The notes under the pieces were generated by a model. The model worked only from the letters and a program-made list of their open reading frames with translations, had not been told where the DNA came from and made no database searches. From positions 124,001-188,000 of the forward strand of contig NZ_VITN01000001.1 of NCBI RefSeq assembly GCF_007828045.1: a stretch of DNA of 64,000 bases, written 5' to 3'. The stretch is from Nitrospirillum amazonense (lineage in GTDB: Bacteria > Pseudomonadota > Alphaproteobacteria > Azospirillales > Azospirillaceae). This document shows positions 44,961 to 53,651 of the stretch, one piece after another. Both the position numbers and the translations under genes were made by a program. Position 1 is the first letter of the stretch, and each line of letters starts with the position of its first letter.

Positions 44961-45962
44961 ATGGCCGCCAGCCCCGCCCACCCCCCGCCTGATAGCGGTT
45001 TCTTCGTGCCGGACGACGTGCCCCCGGCCCTGGCCGACCTGCTGGGGGAGATCGGGCCGCCCCGGTACCGCGACATCCCGCTGGACGCCTTGCGTTCCGG
45101 CTATGTGGAAAGCCGCCGCCCCCTGGCGCCGGAGCCGCCGGCCCTGGCCTCGGTCATGGATCAGATCATCGGCGGACCGGCCGGGCCCCTGCGGGTGCGC
45201 CTCTATCGCGCCAATTTCGGCTGGCGGCCGGTTCCGGCGCTGCTGTTCCTGCACGGCGGCGGCTGGACCATCGGCAATCTGGAAAGCCATGACACCCTGT
45301 GCCGCCAGGTGGCGGCGGCCTCCGGACACACCGTGGTGGCGGTGGACTACCGCCTGGCGCCGGAACATCCCTACCCCGCCGCCCTGGACGACGCCTGGGC
45401 CGCCCTGACCTGGCTGGCCGCCAGCGCGGAGCGCCTGGCCATCGACCCGCTGGCCATCGGCGTGGCTGGCGACAGCGCCGGTGGCAACCTGGCCGCCGTG
45501 CTGGCGCTGAAGGCGCGGGACGAGGGCGGGCCGCACCTGAAGACCCAGGTGCTGATCTACCCCTGCACGGATCTCAACGCCGACCGCCCGTCCCACCACC
45601 GCCGCGCCAACGGCTATCTCATGAGCCGGGAGCAATATCTGTGGTACGTGGATAACTATGTGAACGGCGCCGACCGCGATGATTGGCGCCTGTCGCCCCT
45701 TCTGGCCGACAGCCTAGCGGGCTTGCCGCCCGCCGTCATTCTGACCGCCGGCCTGGACGTGTTGCAGGATGAGGGGCGGGAGTATGCCGCCCGCCTGGCC
45801 GGCAGCGGCGTGCCCGTGCTGCACACCGTCTATCCCGACATGGTGCACGGCTTCATCACCCTGGGCGGCCGGCTGCCCCAGGCGCAAAGGGCGGTGGCCG
45901 ACATCGCCAAGGGCCTGGCATCCTTCGACATTTACAATTTCATCGACGGTGCGGGGATTTGA
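44961..45962 (+). CDS. HSL-family alpha/beta hydrolase (acetyl esterase-like)
   Basis: This 333-residue esterase of the hormone-sensitive-lipase family has the oxyanion-hole motif FLHGGGWTIGN, the nucleophile elbow GVAGDSAGGNLAA, and the C-terminal acid/His pair in AGLDVLQDEG and YPDMVHGFITL. These hydrolases act on short-chain esters. The gene has a strongly AT-rich upstream segment (44870-44940) that likely holds its promoter, and is followed after 35 bases by a ybaK-like gene, suggesting co-transcription. Confidence 0.92.
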   Translation: MAASPAHPPPDSGFFVPDDVPPALADLLGEIGPPRYRDIPLDALRSGYVESRRPLAPEPPALASVMDQIIGGPAGPLRVRLYRANFGWRPVPALLFLHGGGWTIGNLESHDTLCRQVAAASGHTVVAVDYRLAPEHPYPAALDDAWAALTWLAASAERLAIDPLAIGVAGDSAGGNLAAVLALKARDEGGPHLKTQVLIYPCTDLNADRPSHHRRANGYLMSREQYLWYVDNYVNGADRDDWRLSPLLADSLAGLPPAVILTAGLDVLQDEGREYAARLAGSGVPVLHTVYPDMVHGFITLGGRLPQAQRAVADIAKGLASFDIYNFIDGAGI

Positions 45963-45997
45963 TACGCTGCCCCCCAACTGAAGGGGGATGAGAAACC

Positions 45998-46486
45998 ATG
46001 GCGACCAAGGGAACACCGGCGGTGCGCGCGGTGGAGGCGGCAGGCGTGGCCTATCGCCTGTTGGAATATGATTACGACCCCAACGCCGCCGCCATCGGCC
46101 TGGCCGCGGCGGAGGCGCTGGGCCTGGATCCCGCCCTGGTCTACAAAACCCTGGTCTGCCAGTTGGAGGGGGGGCCGGGGGGTCTGGCCTGCGCCATCAT
46201 CCCGGCCGGCGCGCGCCTGGATCTGAAGGCGCTGGCGGCGGCGGCCAAGGCCAAGAAGTCGGACCTGGCGCCCCAGGCGGTGGCGGAGCGCAGCAGCGGC
46301 TATGTCGTGGGCGGCATCAGTCCCCTGGGCCAGCGGCGTACCCTGCCCACCTTCCTGGACCGGTCGGCGGAAGCATTGGCTGAAATCATTGTGAACGGCG
46401 GCCGCCGGGGCCTGCAACTGGCGCTCGCCCCGGCCGATCTGGTCAAGGCCGCCGATGCGCGGTGGGCCGACATCATCGTGCGGTAA
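45998..46486 (+). CDS. ybaK: YbaK-type aminoacyl-tRNA deacylase
   Basis: The 162-residue protein has the YbaK/EbsC pattern: GTPAVRAVEAAGVAYRLLEY, the conserved Lys in ALVYKTLVCQ, ACAIIPAGARLDLKALAAA and GGISPLGQRRTLPTFLD. Members hydrolyse Cys-tRNA(Pro) or other misacylated tRNAs in trans. AAGGGGGATG lies upstream of the ATG. It follows the esterase gene closely; the two functions have no evident link. Confidence 0.93.
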   Translation: MATKGTPAVRAVEAAGVAYRLLEYDYDPNAAAIGLAAAEALGLDPALVYKTLVCQLEGGPGGLACAIIPAGARLDLKALAAAAKAKKSDLAPQAVAERSSGYVVGGISPLGQRRTLPTFLDRSAEALAEIIVNGGRRGLQLALAPADLVKAADARWADIIVR

Positions 46487-46646
46487 GGCGGGGCCGACGG
46501 ACCCATCCACAGTCGGCCATAGTCATTCGGGCCGCCAAGTAAACCCACCCGCATGAACTTTCCATGTCCCATTGTCAAAGGGGACGGCTGGATCGAACAT
46601 GAGCCCATCCGGACGGCGCTGGTGACCGTCGTCGGAGGGAGGAACC

Positions 46647-47579
46647 ATGCGCGGAACCAGCCGCCTCGCCCCGGTGCTGCGTGCGGTCGGGATGATTTGT
46701 GTCGTGGTTCTGGCCGCCCTGGTCGTCCCGGGGCGCGCCCAGGCCGCCGATGTCGCGCCCGACGGGGAAGCGCCCCTGCGCATCGTCTACCCCCGCTATA
46801 GCGATGAGGGGGAGGACACGCGCAGCCTCTATCCCCTGGGACTGCTGCGCCTGGCCCTGGACAAGATGGGCGTGCGTTATGAGCTGCGGCCCAGCGAGAA
46901 GGTGATGGGCCATTCCCGCGCCATCGCGGCGCTGCGTGCCGGCGCGGAAGTCAACCTGATCTGGGCGGGCACCACGGCGGAGATGGAGGGGGAGTTGAAC
47001 CCCATCCGCATGCCGCTGACCCAGGGCCTTCTGGGGCATCGGCTGTTCATCATCCGCAAGGTGGACCAGGACCGGTTCTCGGCCGTCCGCACGCTGGAGG
47101 ATTTGCGCCAATTGACCGCCGTCCAGGGGATGGGCTGGCCGGACGTGGACATCATGCGCGCCGCCGGCTTGCCGGTGGAGGCCTTGAGGTACGAACTGCT
47201 CTATTCGGTGCTGCAACACGGCCGGGTGGATTACCTGCCGCGCAGCGCCTATGAAATCTATGGTGAACTGGCCTCACGCCAGGCCGCGTTCCCCGAGCTG
47301 GCGGTGGAGAAGTCCCTGGTCCTGGTGTACCCCTTTGACATGTATTTCTTCACCCGGAAGGAAGACACGGCCCTGGCGCGCGTCGTGGAGCGGGGACTGA
47401 CGCTGGCCTATCAGGACGGTTCCTTCCTGACTTACTTCAAAAACGCCCCTTATATCCGCCAATTGCTGGCCACCGCGGAGTTGGAGGGGCGGCGGCGCAT
47501 CGCCATTCCCAACCCGCTACAGTCACCGGAGACGGCGGCCCTGCCCAGCAACTACTGGCTTGTAGGCCAACCGCCCTGA
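46647..47579 (+). CDS. Periplasmic solute-binding-like protein
   Basis: The 310-residue protein has a signal peptide (MICVVVLAALVVPGRAQA, then AD) and a type-II periplasmic-binding fold by pattern: LGLLRLALDKMGVRYELRPS, LIWAGTT, VRTLEDLRQLTAVQGMGWPD and YPFDMYFFTRKED. It resembles the SBP_bac_3-like proteins that lack a cognate permease. CGGAGGGAGGA precedes the ATG, one of the strongest ribosome-binding sites in the window. No ABC transporter genes are adjacent, so a sensory or chemotaxis role is possible. Confidence 0.82.
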   Translation: MRGTSRLAPVLRAVGMICVVVLAALVVPGRAQAADVAPDGEAPLRIVYPRYSDEGEDTRSLYPLGLLRLALDKMGVRYELRPSEKVMGHSRAIAALRAGAEVNLIWAGTTAEMEGELNPIRMPLTQGLLGHRLFIIRKVDQDRFSAVRTLEDLRQLTAVQGMGWPDVDIMRAAGLPVEALRYELLYSVLQHGRVDYLPRSAYEIYGELASRQAAFPELAVEKSLVLVYPFDMYFFTRKEDTALARVVERGLTLAYQDGSFLTYFKNAPYIRQLLATAELEGRRRIAIPNPLQSPETAALPSNYWLVGQPP

Positions 47580-47595
47580 CACAACCGCCCTGACA
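47568..47595 (+). repeat. 14-bp tandem direct repeat at the gene 3' end
   Basis: CAACCGCCCTGACA occurs twice head to tail (47568-47581 and 47582-47595). The first copy contains the stop codon of the solute-binding protein gene. Confidence 0.9.
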
Positions 47596-47614
47596 GGCCG
47601 GGCATTTGGTCCCC

Positions 47615-48655
47615 TCACGGCTGGGCAAAGGATGCCAACGCCCCGGCGAGACGGTCCAGCGCGCCCACGTCGGCCGTAAGGCCCAGGCGCAGCCAGCCCT
47701 GGCAGCCGGCATGTTCCGGAAAGGGCCGCGTCCACAGGCCGGCATAGGCCAGATGCCGCCAAAGGGCGGCGGCGTCACCGGCATCCACCAGCCGATACAG
47801 CGCCGTGCCGCCGATGACGCGCAGGCCACCGGCCCGCAGCACACCGTCCAGCGCATCCGCCGCCGCCGCCAGCCGGCGCCGCGTGGCGGCCTGCCAGTCC
47901 AAGTCGGCCAGTGCCGCCGCGCCCACCGCCAGGGCGGGGCCGCTGACGGCCCAGGACCCCAGCGCCAGGCGCGCCGCGTCCAGCAGCGCCGGCGGCGCCA
48001 GGACGAAACCCAGGCGAACACCACCCAGGCCGAAGAACTTGCCGAAGGATCGCAGGACGACCAGCCCCGGCGCGCCAGCATGGGGGCACAGGCTGCGGGC
48101 GGGATCCAGGTCGGCATAGGCCTCGTCCACCACCAGCCAGCCCCCGCGCGCCGCCAGCCGCGCCGCCCAATCCAACAGCTCATCCCTGTCCCAGGTGCGG
48201 CCGTCGGGATTGTTGGGACTGCACAGCACCACCACGTCGGCGGTCCCGACCGCGTCACCCGGTGCCGCCACCGGACGCACGGCATGGCCGGCGGCGGCCC
48301 AGGCGCGGGCGTGGTCGCCATAGGTGGGGCCGACGATGGCCACGTCCCCGGTGGCGCGCAGGCGCGGCAGGATCTGGATCAGCAGCTCCGATCCCGCCGC
48401 CGCAACCAGGCTGTCCGGCCCCGGCGCGCCATAAGCCATGGCCGCCGCCGCCAGCAGCGCCCCCAGGCCACCGCGTGTGGGTAGGGCCGTCCAGGCGGCG
48501 GACGGGATGGCGGGCAAGGGATAGGGCCGGGGGTTGATGCCGGTGCTGAGATCGACCCAGGGGCCGGGCGCGTCGGGAAACAGGGCCGCCGCCTGGGTCA
48601 GGTCGCCGCCATGCCAAATTTGGTTCGGACGGATCTGGATTTCGGGCGTCATCAT
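47615..48655 (-). CDS. cobD: L-threonine-O-3-phosphate decarboxylase
   Basis: The 346-residue PLP enzyme makes (R)-1-amino-2-propanol phosphate for the cobalamin side arm. It is a fold-I aminotransferase-like protein with IWHGGDLTQAAALF, VDLSTGINPRPYPL, CSPNNPDGRTW, VVDEAYADLDP and the PLP lysine in LRSFGKFFGLGGVRLGFV. It is called cobC in some alphaproteobacteria. It is divergent from cbiB with 17 bases between the starts, so they share a promoter region. Confidence 0.93.
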   Translation of the reverse strand: MMTPEIQIRPNQIWHGGDLTQAAALFPDAPGPWVDLSTGINPRPYPLPAIPSAAWTALPTRGGLGALLAAAAMAYGAPGPDSLVAAAGSELLIQILPRLRATGDVAIVGPTYGDHARAWAAAGHAVRPVAAPGDAVGTADVVVLCSPNNPDGRTWDRDELLDWAARLAARGGWLVVDEAYADLDPARSLCPHAGAPGLVVLRSFGKFFGLGGVRLGFVLAPPALLDAARLALGSWAVSGPALAVGAAALADLDWQAATRRRLAAAADALDGVLRAGGLRVIGGTALYRLVDAGDAAALWRHLAYAGLWTRPFPEHAGCQGWLRLGLTADVGALDRLAGALASFAQP

Positions 48656-48672
48656 GCTAAACCCCAGACATC

Positions 48673-49662
48673 ATGAGCATCTTCCCCACCCTTTACCCCA
48701 CCCTGCCCTGGCTGGCCCTGGCCGCGCTGGCGCTGGAGGCCCTGGCGGGCTATCCCGACGCCCTGTATGCCCGCATCCGCCATCCGGTGGTGTGGATCGG
48801 CGCCCTGATCGGCCGGCTGGACCGCGCCTGGAACCAGGCGGGGCGGCCGGTGGCGGGACGCAAGGCCGCCGGCATCGCGGCCGAACTGGTGCTGGTGGGC
48901 GCGGCGCTGGCCGTGGGGGTCTTGCTGCAGTCCCTGCTGGCGCGCCTGGGCGGCCTTTGGGGAACCCTGGCGACGGGCCTGCTGGCCAGCAGCCTGCTGG
49001 CCCAGCGCAGCCTGCACCGCTTCGTCGCCGCCGTGCCGCGCGCCCTGCGCCAGCGCGGGCTGGAGGGCGGGCGGGAAGCCGTGTCCCACATCGTCGGCCG
49101 CAACCCGGCCAGCCTGGATGAGGCCGGCGTGGCCCGCGCGGCCATCGAAAGCCTGGCGGAGAATTTCTCCGACGGGGTGGTGGCGCCGGCCTTCTGGCTG
49201 GCGGTGGGGGGGCTGCCGGGATTGCTGGCGTACAAGGCCATCAACACCGCCGACAGCATGGTAGGCCACCGCACGCCCCGGCATGAGGCCTACGGCTGGG
49301 CGGCGGCCCGGCTGGACGATGTGGTGAACCTGCCGGCCTCGCGCCTGACGGCCCTGCTGCTGATCCTGGCGGCCTGGACGCGCGGGCCCGAGCAGGCCAA
49401 AGCCGCGCTTTCCGCCGTGCGCCGCGACGCCGGCCATCACCGCAGCCCCAATGCCGGCTGGCCGGAGGCCGCCATGGCGGGCGCCCTGGGCTTGCGCCTG
49501 GCGGGCCCCCGCACCTATGGCGACGTGCGGGTGGACGATCACTGGATGGGCGACGGCAGGCCCGAGGCCACCGCGGCCGACATCGATGCCGGTCTCAGCC
49601 TCTACCGCCGCAGCCTGGCCCTGCTGTGGGGCCTGGCGCTGTTCGCCGCCTGGATAAATTAG
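48673..49662 (+). CDS. cbiB: Adenosylcobinamide-phosphate synthase
   Basis: The 329-residue membrane protein attaches aminopropanol (phosphate) to cobyric acid. Conserved parts are HPVVWIGALIGRLDRAWNQA, LVGRNPASLDEAGVARAAIE-like IVGRNPASLDEAGVARAAIE, SLAENFSDGVVAPAFWLAVG, NTADSMVGHRTPRHEAYGWA and RDAGHHRSPNAGWPEAAMAG. It works with the divergent threonine-phosphate decarboxylase. A GC-rich hairpin (GCCGCC-GGAT-GGCGGC near 49773) lies in the gap to the converging bluB gene. Confidence 0.95.
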   Translation: MSIFPTLYPTLPWLALAALALEALAGYPDALYARIRHPVVWIGALIGRLDRAWNQAGRPVAGRKAAGIAAELVLVGAALAVGVLLQSLLARLGGLWGTLATGLLASSLLAQRSLHRFVAAVPRALRQRGLEGGREAVSHIVGRNPASLDEAGVARAAIESLAENFSDGVVAPAFWLAVGGLPGLLAYKAINTADSMVGHRTPRHEAYGWAAARLDDVVNLPASRLTALLLILAAWTRGPEQAKAALSAVRRDAGHHRSPNAGWPEAAMAGALGLRLAGPRTYGDVRVDDHWMGDGRPEATAADIDAGLSLYRRSLALLWGLALFAAWIN

Positions 49663-49808
49663 GACGCGATCGGAGCGCAGCGACAAGGATGCGCCCCCTT
49701 TTCTACACTGCACAGGGGCCGCCGCAGGTTTCCGGGGAGCATCAGCGGACTGGAAACCGAGGATAAGCCAAGCCGCCGGATGGCGGCGCCCGGCGCCTGA
49801 GGGAATAT

Positions 49809-50462
49809 TCATCGCTGGAACAGCACCTCGGACAGCGGATGCCGCTGTTCCCAGTGGGCGCGTTCCAGTTCGGGCACATCGTCCGGTTCGGCGGGATAGC
49901 CGATGCAGAGATAGCCCACCAGGCGCCACTCGGCCGGCACCGCCAGCAGGCCGTTCATCACCTCCGGCCGCAGGATGGAAACCCAGCCCAGGCCGATCCC
50001 CTCCGCCCGCGCCGCCAGCCACAGGGTCTGAATGGCCGCCACGGCGGAATAGGCCAGGGTCTCCGGCATGGTGCGGCGGCCCAGGCCGGCGCCCTGCGCC
50101 GGGTCGGGATCGACGAACACCGCCAGGTGGCAGGGCGCCTCGCGCAAGCCGGCCAGCTTCAGGCTGGCATAGAGGCGGGCGCGGTCCGGCCCCTGGACCG
50201 CCAGCGCCGCGGCGTTGCAGCGCTCGAACTCCACCCGCACGGCGTCGCGGCGGGCGGGATCGTCCACGCGGACGAAACGCCAAGGCTGGCTGAGGCCCAC
50301 GGACGGCGCCAGGCAGGCCAGGTCCAGCAGGCGTTCCAGCAGGCCGTCCGGCAGGGGGTCGGTACGGAAGCGCCGCACATCGCGCCGCCAGACCAGCAGG
50401 TCGCGGAAATGGGACCGGAAGTCGGCGTCGAAGTCGGGGCACGGCTTGTCGGAAGCGGTCAT
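49809..50462 (-). CDS. bluB: 5,6-dimethylbenzimidazole synthase
   Basis: This 217-residue nitroreductase-fold flavoenzyme cleaves reduced FMN with oxygen to form the lower ligand of B12. Typical parts are [59 protein letters not shown] and YLCIGYP. It starts at the ATG at 50462, which overlaps the cobQ stop by four bases, and is the last gene of the riboswitch-controlled operon. Presence of bluB implies aerobic synthesis of true B12. Confidence 0.95.
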   Translation of the reverse strand: MTASDKPCPDFDADFRSHFRDLLVWRRDVRRFRTDPLPDGLLERLLDLACLAPSVGLSQPWRFVRVDDPARRDAVRVEFERCNAAALAVQGPDRARLYASLKLAGLREAPCHLAVFVDPDPAQGAGLGRRTMPETLAYSAVAAIQTLWLAARAEGIGLGWVSILRPEVMNGLLAVPAEWRLVGYLCIGYPAEPDDVPELERAHWEQRHPLSEVLFQR

Positions 50463-51952
50463 CGGCTGATGGCCCATAGCGCGTCGAGATCCAGGTGGCG
50501 TTCGGCGGCGATGGCCAGCTCATCCAGCGCCGCCTCCACCGTGCCGTCATAACTATCGAGGCCGGGGGCCACGTTCCATCGCCGCAGCCAGGCCGCCCGC
50601 TGGGCGTCATGGCCGAACAGGCCGTGGACATAGGTGCCGGCGATGCGGCCATCCGGGCTGACCGCCCCTTCCGCCACCCTGCCGCCGCCCTCGGCGTCCA
50701 GATGCAGCAGGGGCCGGGCGCGGTCCGGCCCCTGGGTCACGCCCAGGTGCATTTCATAGCCCGTGAGGGCCGACCCGCTGGCGGCGTCACGGCCCGTCAC
50801 CGCCCGCAGGGTCTTGGCCGGGGCCAGCACGGTTTCGACGTCCAGGTAGCCCAGGCCGGCGGCGGTGCCGGGCGGCCCCTCGATGCCGTCGGGGTCGGCC
50901 ACCGTCCGGCCCAGCATCTGATAGCCGCCGCACAGGCCCAGCACCCAGCCTCCCCGGCGCACGTGGCCCGCCAGGTCGATGTCCCAACCCTGCGCCCGGA
51001 AGAAGGCGAGATCGGCCAGGGTAGCCTTGGATCCCGGCAGGATGACGCCGTGGGCGTCGCCCGGCAGGGGCCGGCCGGGGGGCACCATCGTCACCGTGAC
51101 GCCCGGCTCCAGCCGCAGGGGGTCGAGGTCGTCGAAATTGGCGATGCGCGACAGCATGGGCACGGCGACGCGCAAGGGCCCGCCGGAGGCGCGTTTCGCC
51201 CAGTGGGCCAAGTCCATGCCGTCCTCGGCCGGCAGGCGGGCCGCCGCCGGCTGGTGCGGCATGACGCCGAAGCAGGGCCAGCGGGTGCGGGCCTCGATCT
51301 CCGTCACGCCCTTTTCGAACAGGCGGATGTCGCCGCGGAACTTGTTGATGAGGAAGCCGCGGATCTGGGCACAATCCTCCACGTCCAGCACGCGATGGGT
51401 ACCCACCAGGCTGGCGATGACGCCGCCCCGGTCGATGTCGCCGGCCAATACCACCGGTATGCCGGCCGCGCGGGCGAAGCCCATGTTGGCGATGTCGCCG
51501 GCGCGCAGGTTGGTTTCCGCCGGGCTGCCCGCCCCCTCAACCACCACCAGGTCGCACTCCCCCCGCAGGCGGTGGAAGCTTTCCAGCACGGCGGGCAGCA
51601 GTTCCCCCTTGCGGCGCTGGTAGGCCGAGGCCTCGGCATTGCCCAGCACGCGGCCGCGCAGCACCAGTTGCGCGCCCACGTCCGTCTGTGGCTTCAGCAG
51701 CACCGGGTTCATATCCACCGAGGGCGCGACACCGCAGGCGCGGGCCTGCAGCGCCTGGGCGCGGCCGATCTCCCCCCCATCCGGCGTCACGGCGGCGTTG
51801 TTGGACATGTTCTGCGGCTTGAACGGGCGCACCCGCAGGCCGCGCCGCGTGTAGGCCCGGGCCAGGGCAGCCACCAGCAGCGACTTGCCCACGTCCGAAC
51901 CGGTGCCCTGGATCATCAGGGCGCGGGCGCCCCCGGCGGTGCGGTCGGCCAT
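50459..51952 (-). CDS. cobQ: Cobyric acid synthase
   Basis: The 497-residue glutamine amidotransferase adds four amide groups to adenosylcobyrinic acid a,c-diamide. The N-terminal domain has [40 protein letters not shown] and [15 protein letters not shown]; the C-terminal triad domain has [11 protein letters not shown] with the nucleophile Cys and [12 protein letters not shown] with the His. It begins at the ATG at 51952, touching the cobO stop, and overlaps bluB at its end, so translation is coupled through cobO-cobQ-bluB. Confidence 0.97.
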   Translation of the reverse strand: MADRTAGGARALMIQGTGSDVGKSLLVAALARAYTRRGLRVRPFKPQNMSNNAAVTPDGGEIGRAQALQARACGVAPSVDMNPVLLKPQTDVGAQLVLRGRVLGNAEASAYQRRKGELLPAVLESFHRLRGECDLVVVEGAGSPAETNLRAGDIANMGFARAAGIPVVLAGDIDRGGVIASLVGTHRVLDVEDCAQIRGFLINKFRGDIRLFEKGVTEIEARTRWPCFGVMPHQPAAARLPAEDGMDLAHWAKRASGGPLRVAVPMLSRIANFDDLDPLRLEPGVTVTMVPPGRPLPGDAHGVILPGSKATLADLAFFRAQGWDIDLAGHVRRGGWVLGLCGGYQMLGRTVADPDGIEGPPGTAAGLGYLDVETVLAPAKTLRAVTGRDAASGSALTGYEMHLGVTQGPDRARPLLHLDAEGGGRVAEGAVSPDGRIAGTYVHGLFGHDAQRAAWLRRWNVAPGLDSYDGTVEAALDELAIAAERHLDLDALWAISR

Positions 51953-52572
51953 CAGAAGTCGATCCCGCGCTGCGCCTTGATGCCGGCCTGGAAGGGATGC
52001 TTCACCGCCTGGAACTCCGTCACCAGGTCGGCGGCCTCGATGATCTCGGGCTTGGCGTTGCGGCCGGTGACCAGGACATGGGTGTCGGGCAGACGGGCGT
52101 TCAGCCCGGCCAGCACCTCGGCCACATCCAGATAGCCGTAGCGCAGCACGATGTTGATCTCGTCCAGCACCACCAGGTGGTACTGCGGGTCGGCCAGCAT
52201 GCGCCGGCCCAACTCCCACGCGCGCACCGCGGCGGCGATGTCCCGCTCCTTGTCCTGGGTGTTCCAGGTGAAGCCCTCACCCATCACGTGATGGTCGATC
52301 AGGTCGGAAAAGCGCGTCAGCGCCGTCTGCTCCCCCGTTGCCCAGTTGCCCTTCACGAACTGGATGAATCCCACCCGCAGGCCGTAGCCGGCGGTGCGCA
52401 GCATCATGCCCAGCGCCGCCGTGGTCTTGCCCTTGCCGGGGCCCGTGTGGACCATCAGCAGGCCTTTCTCCCCCGTCGCCTGGGCCACGCGCGCGTCCTG
52501 CACGGCCTTGCGCTTCTGCATCTTCTCGCGATGGCGGGCGGCTTCGTCGTCCGGGGACTCAAGATCGGTCAT
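51952..52572 (-). CDS. cobO: Cob(I)yrinic acid a,c-diamide adenosyltransferase
   Basis: The 206-residue ATP:corrinoid adenosyltransferase (BtuR/CobA type) has the P-loop [52 protein letters not shown] and [20 protein letters not shown]. It transfers the adenosyl group to reduced corrinoid cobalt. The gene follows cobU after 18 bases with GGAGG-type upstream sequence, and directly precedes cobQ. Confidence 0.96.
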   Translation of the reverse strand: MTDLESPDDEAARHREKMQKRKAVQDARVAQATGEKGLLMVHTGPGKGKTTAALGMMLRTAGYGLRVGFIQFVKGNWATGEQTALTRFSDLIDHHVMGEGFTWNTQDKERDIAAAVRAWELGRRMLADPQYHLVVLDEINIVLRYGYLDVAEVLAGLNARLPDTHVLVTGRNAKPEIIEAADLVTEFQAVKHPFQAGIKAQRGIDF

Positions 52573-52590
52573 GGCAACCTCCTTCCGCTC

Positions 52591-53115
52591 TTATTTCACT
52601 TTCAGGGGCAGGCCCGCCACCGTCAGGAACACCTGCGATGCCATGGCCGCCAGGCGCTGGTGCAGGCGGCCGGCATGGTCGCGGAAGGCGCGGGCCAGCG
52701 CGTTCTCCGGCACGATGCCCATGCCCACCTCATTCCCCACCAGGACGGTAGCGCCCGCGCGGGCGGCCAGCGCCGCCTCCAGCGCGGCGACGGCGGCGGC
52801 CACGTCCCGGTCGGCCAGCATGACGTTGGTCAGCCATAGCGTCAGGCAATCGACCAGGACCGGCCCATCGCCGCCGCCGGCCAGCGCGCCGGCAAGGTCC
52901 AGCGGCGCCTCCACCGTCGTCCAGCCGGGCAGGCGGTCGGCCCGGTGGCGGCCGATGCGGTCGTGCATCTCGTCATCCCAGGCCTGGGCGGTGGCGATAT
53001 AGGTCCAGGGACCGGGCAGGGCCGTCACCAGCCCTTCGGCGAAACGGCTTTTGCCGGAGCGGGCGCCACCCAGGACCAGGGTGACGCCGGGGACGGCCGT
53101 GTGCTCATGCGTCAT
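52591..53115 (-). CDS. cobU: Adenosylcobinamide kinase / GTP:adenosylcobinamide-phosphate guanylyltransferase
   Basis: This 174-residue bifunctional enzyme (CobU/CobP) phosphorylates adenosylcobinamide and activates it with GTP before nucleotide-loop attachment. It has VLGGARSGKSRFAE as the P-loop, ATAQAWDDEMHDRIGRHRAD with the His that carries GMP, LVDCLTLWLTNVM and VGNEVGMGIVPENALAR. It is the first gene after the cobalamin riboswitch. Its leader also contains a GGGCCC-based hairpin at about 53212-53236. Confidence 0.96.
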   Translation of the reverse strand: MTHEHTAVPGVTLVLGGARSGKSRFAEGLVTALPGPWTYIATAQAWDDEMHDRIGRHRADRLPGWTTVEAPLDLAGALAGGGDGPVLVDCLTLWLTNVMLADRDVAAAVAALEAALAARAGATVLVGNEVGMGIVPENALARAFRDHAGRLHQRLAAMASQVFLTVAGLPLKVK

Positions 53116-53651
53116 CAGTCAGTTCCATCCCACCCGATCTCACGTGCCGGTGGTACCAGAGGCCAAGACCAGCCGGAAGGAGGGGATAGTTTATCGACGA
53201 GACCGAGCGGCCGCAGGGCCCTCTGGGGCCCGCTGCGCCGCTGACCGGCTCCGCCGGGACACCCCGCCCCCGCGACCACGCGCAATGCCGCCGGCGGCAG
53301 GTCTCCTGGCTCACGGGTCAGGGCGCCGGCCCGGCCTTCCCAGGTCCGTTGGGAACCCAGTGGCCATTCCCCGCGCGGCGGGGTGGGCGGCGCTCACCGT
53401 TCACAGTTGCGGGGGCAGCCATGGAGTCGGATGCCGGGCACCCCCACCACGTTCCCTTTTCATCCACAGGCGGGCCTGTGGAACCGTCGGCGACGGCAGC
53501 CTTACGGCAATCGCCCATGCCGGGCAAGGGCGGCGTCGCGACATTTTATCGCAAATATGCAACGGCCAAGCCTTAGCGCTTGACCTTGAGCGCAAAGGTG
53601 GTAGGCATAGACCATAGAGCATATTACCTATGATATAGGTCATACCGCAAC
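53116..53651. other. 536-base leader region with the riboswitch and the promoter of the next gene
   Basis: Besides the riboswitch, the right end has the dyad ACCTAT-GAT-ATAGGT (53626-53640) twelve bases before the ATG of the plus-strand GT87-type gene, a candidate operator. A GGGCCC hairpin (53212-53236) sits between riboswitch and cobU and could act as the expression platform. No gene is visible in this region. Confidence 0.55.
53285..53510 (-). ncRNA. Cobalamin riboswitch
   Basis: On the minus strand the B12 box AGCCAGGAGACCTGCC is at 53311-53296, preceded by GGGAAGGCCGGG, GGCCACTGGG, and the 5' core GGCTGCCCCCGCAACTGTGA and AAAAGGGAACGTGGTG (about 53455-53440). A perfect CCACAGGC/GCCTGTGG hairpin sits at 53464-53481. 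These match the adenosylcobalamin riboswitch consensus in order. It lies about 170 bases before cobU and should lower expression of cobU-cobO-cobQ-bluB when B12 is plentiful. The outer limits are estimates. Confidence 0.94.
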
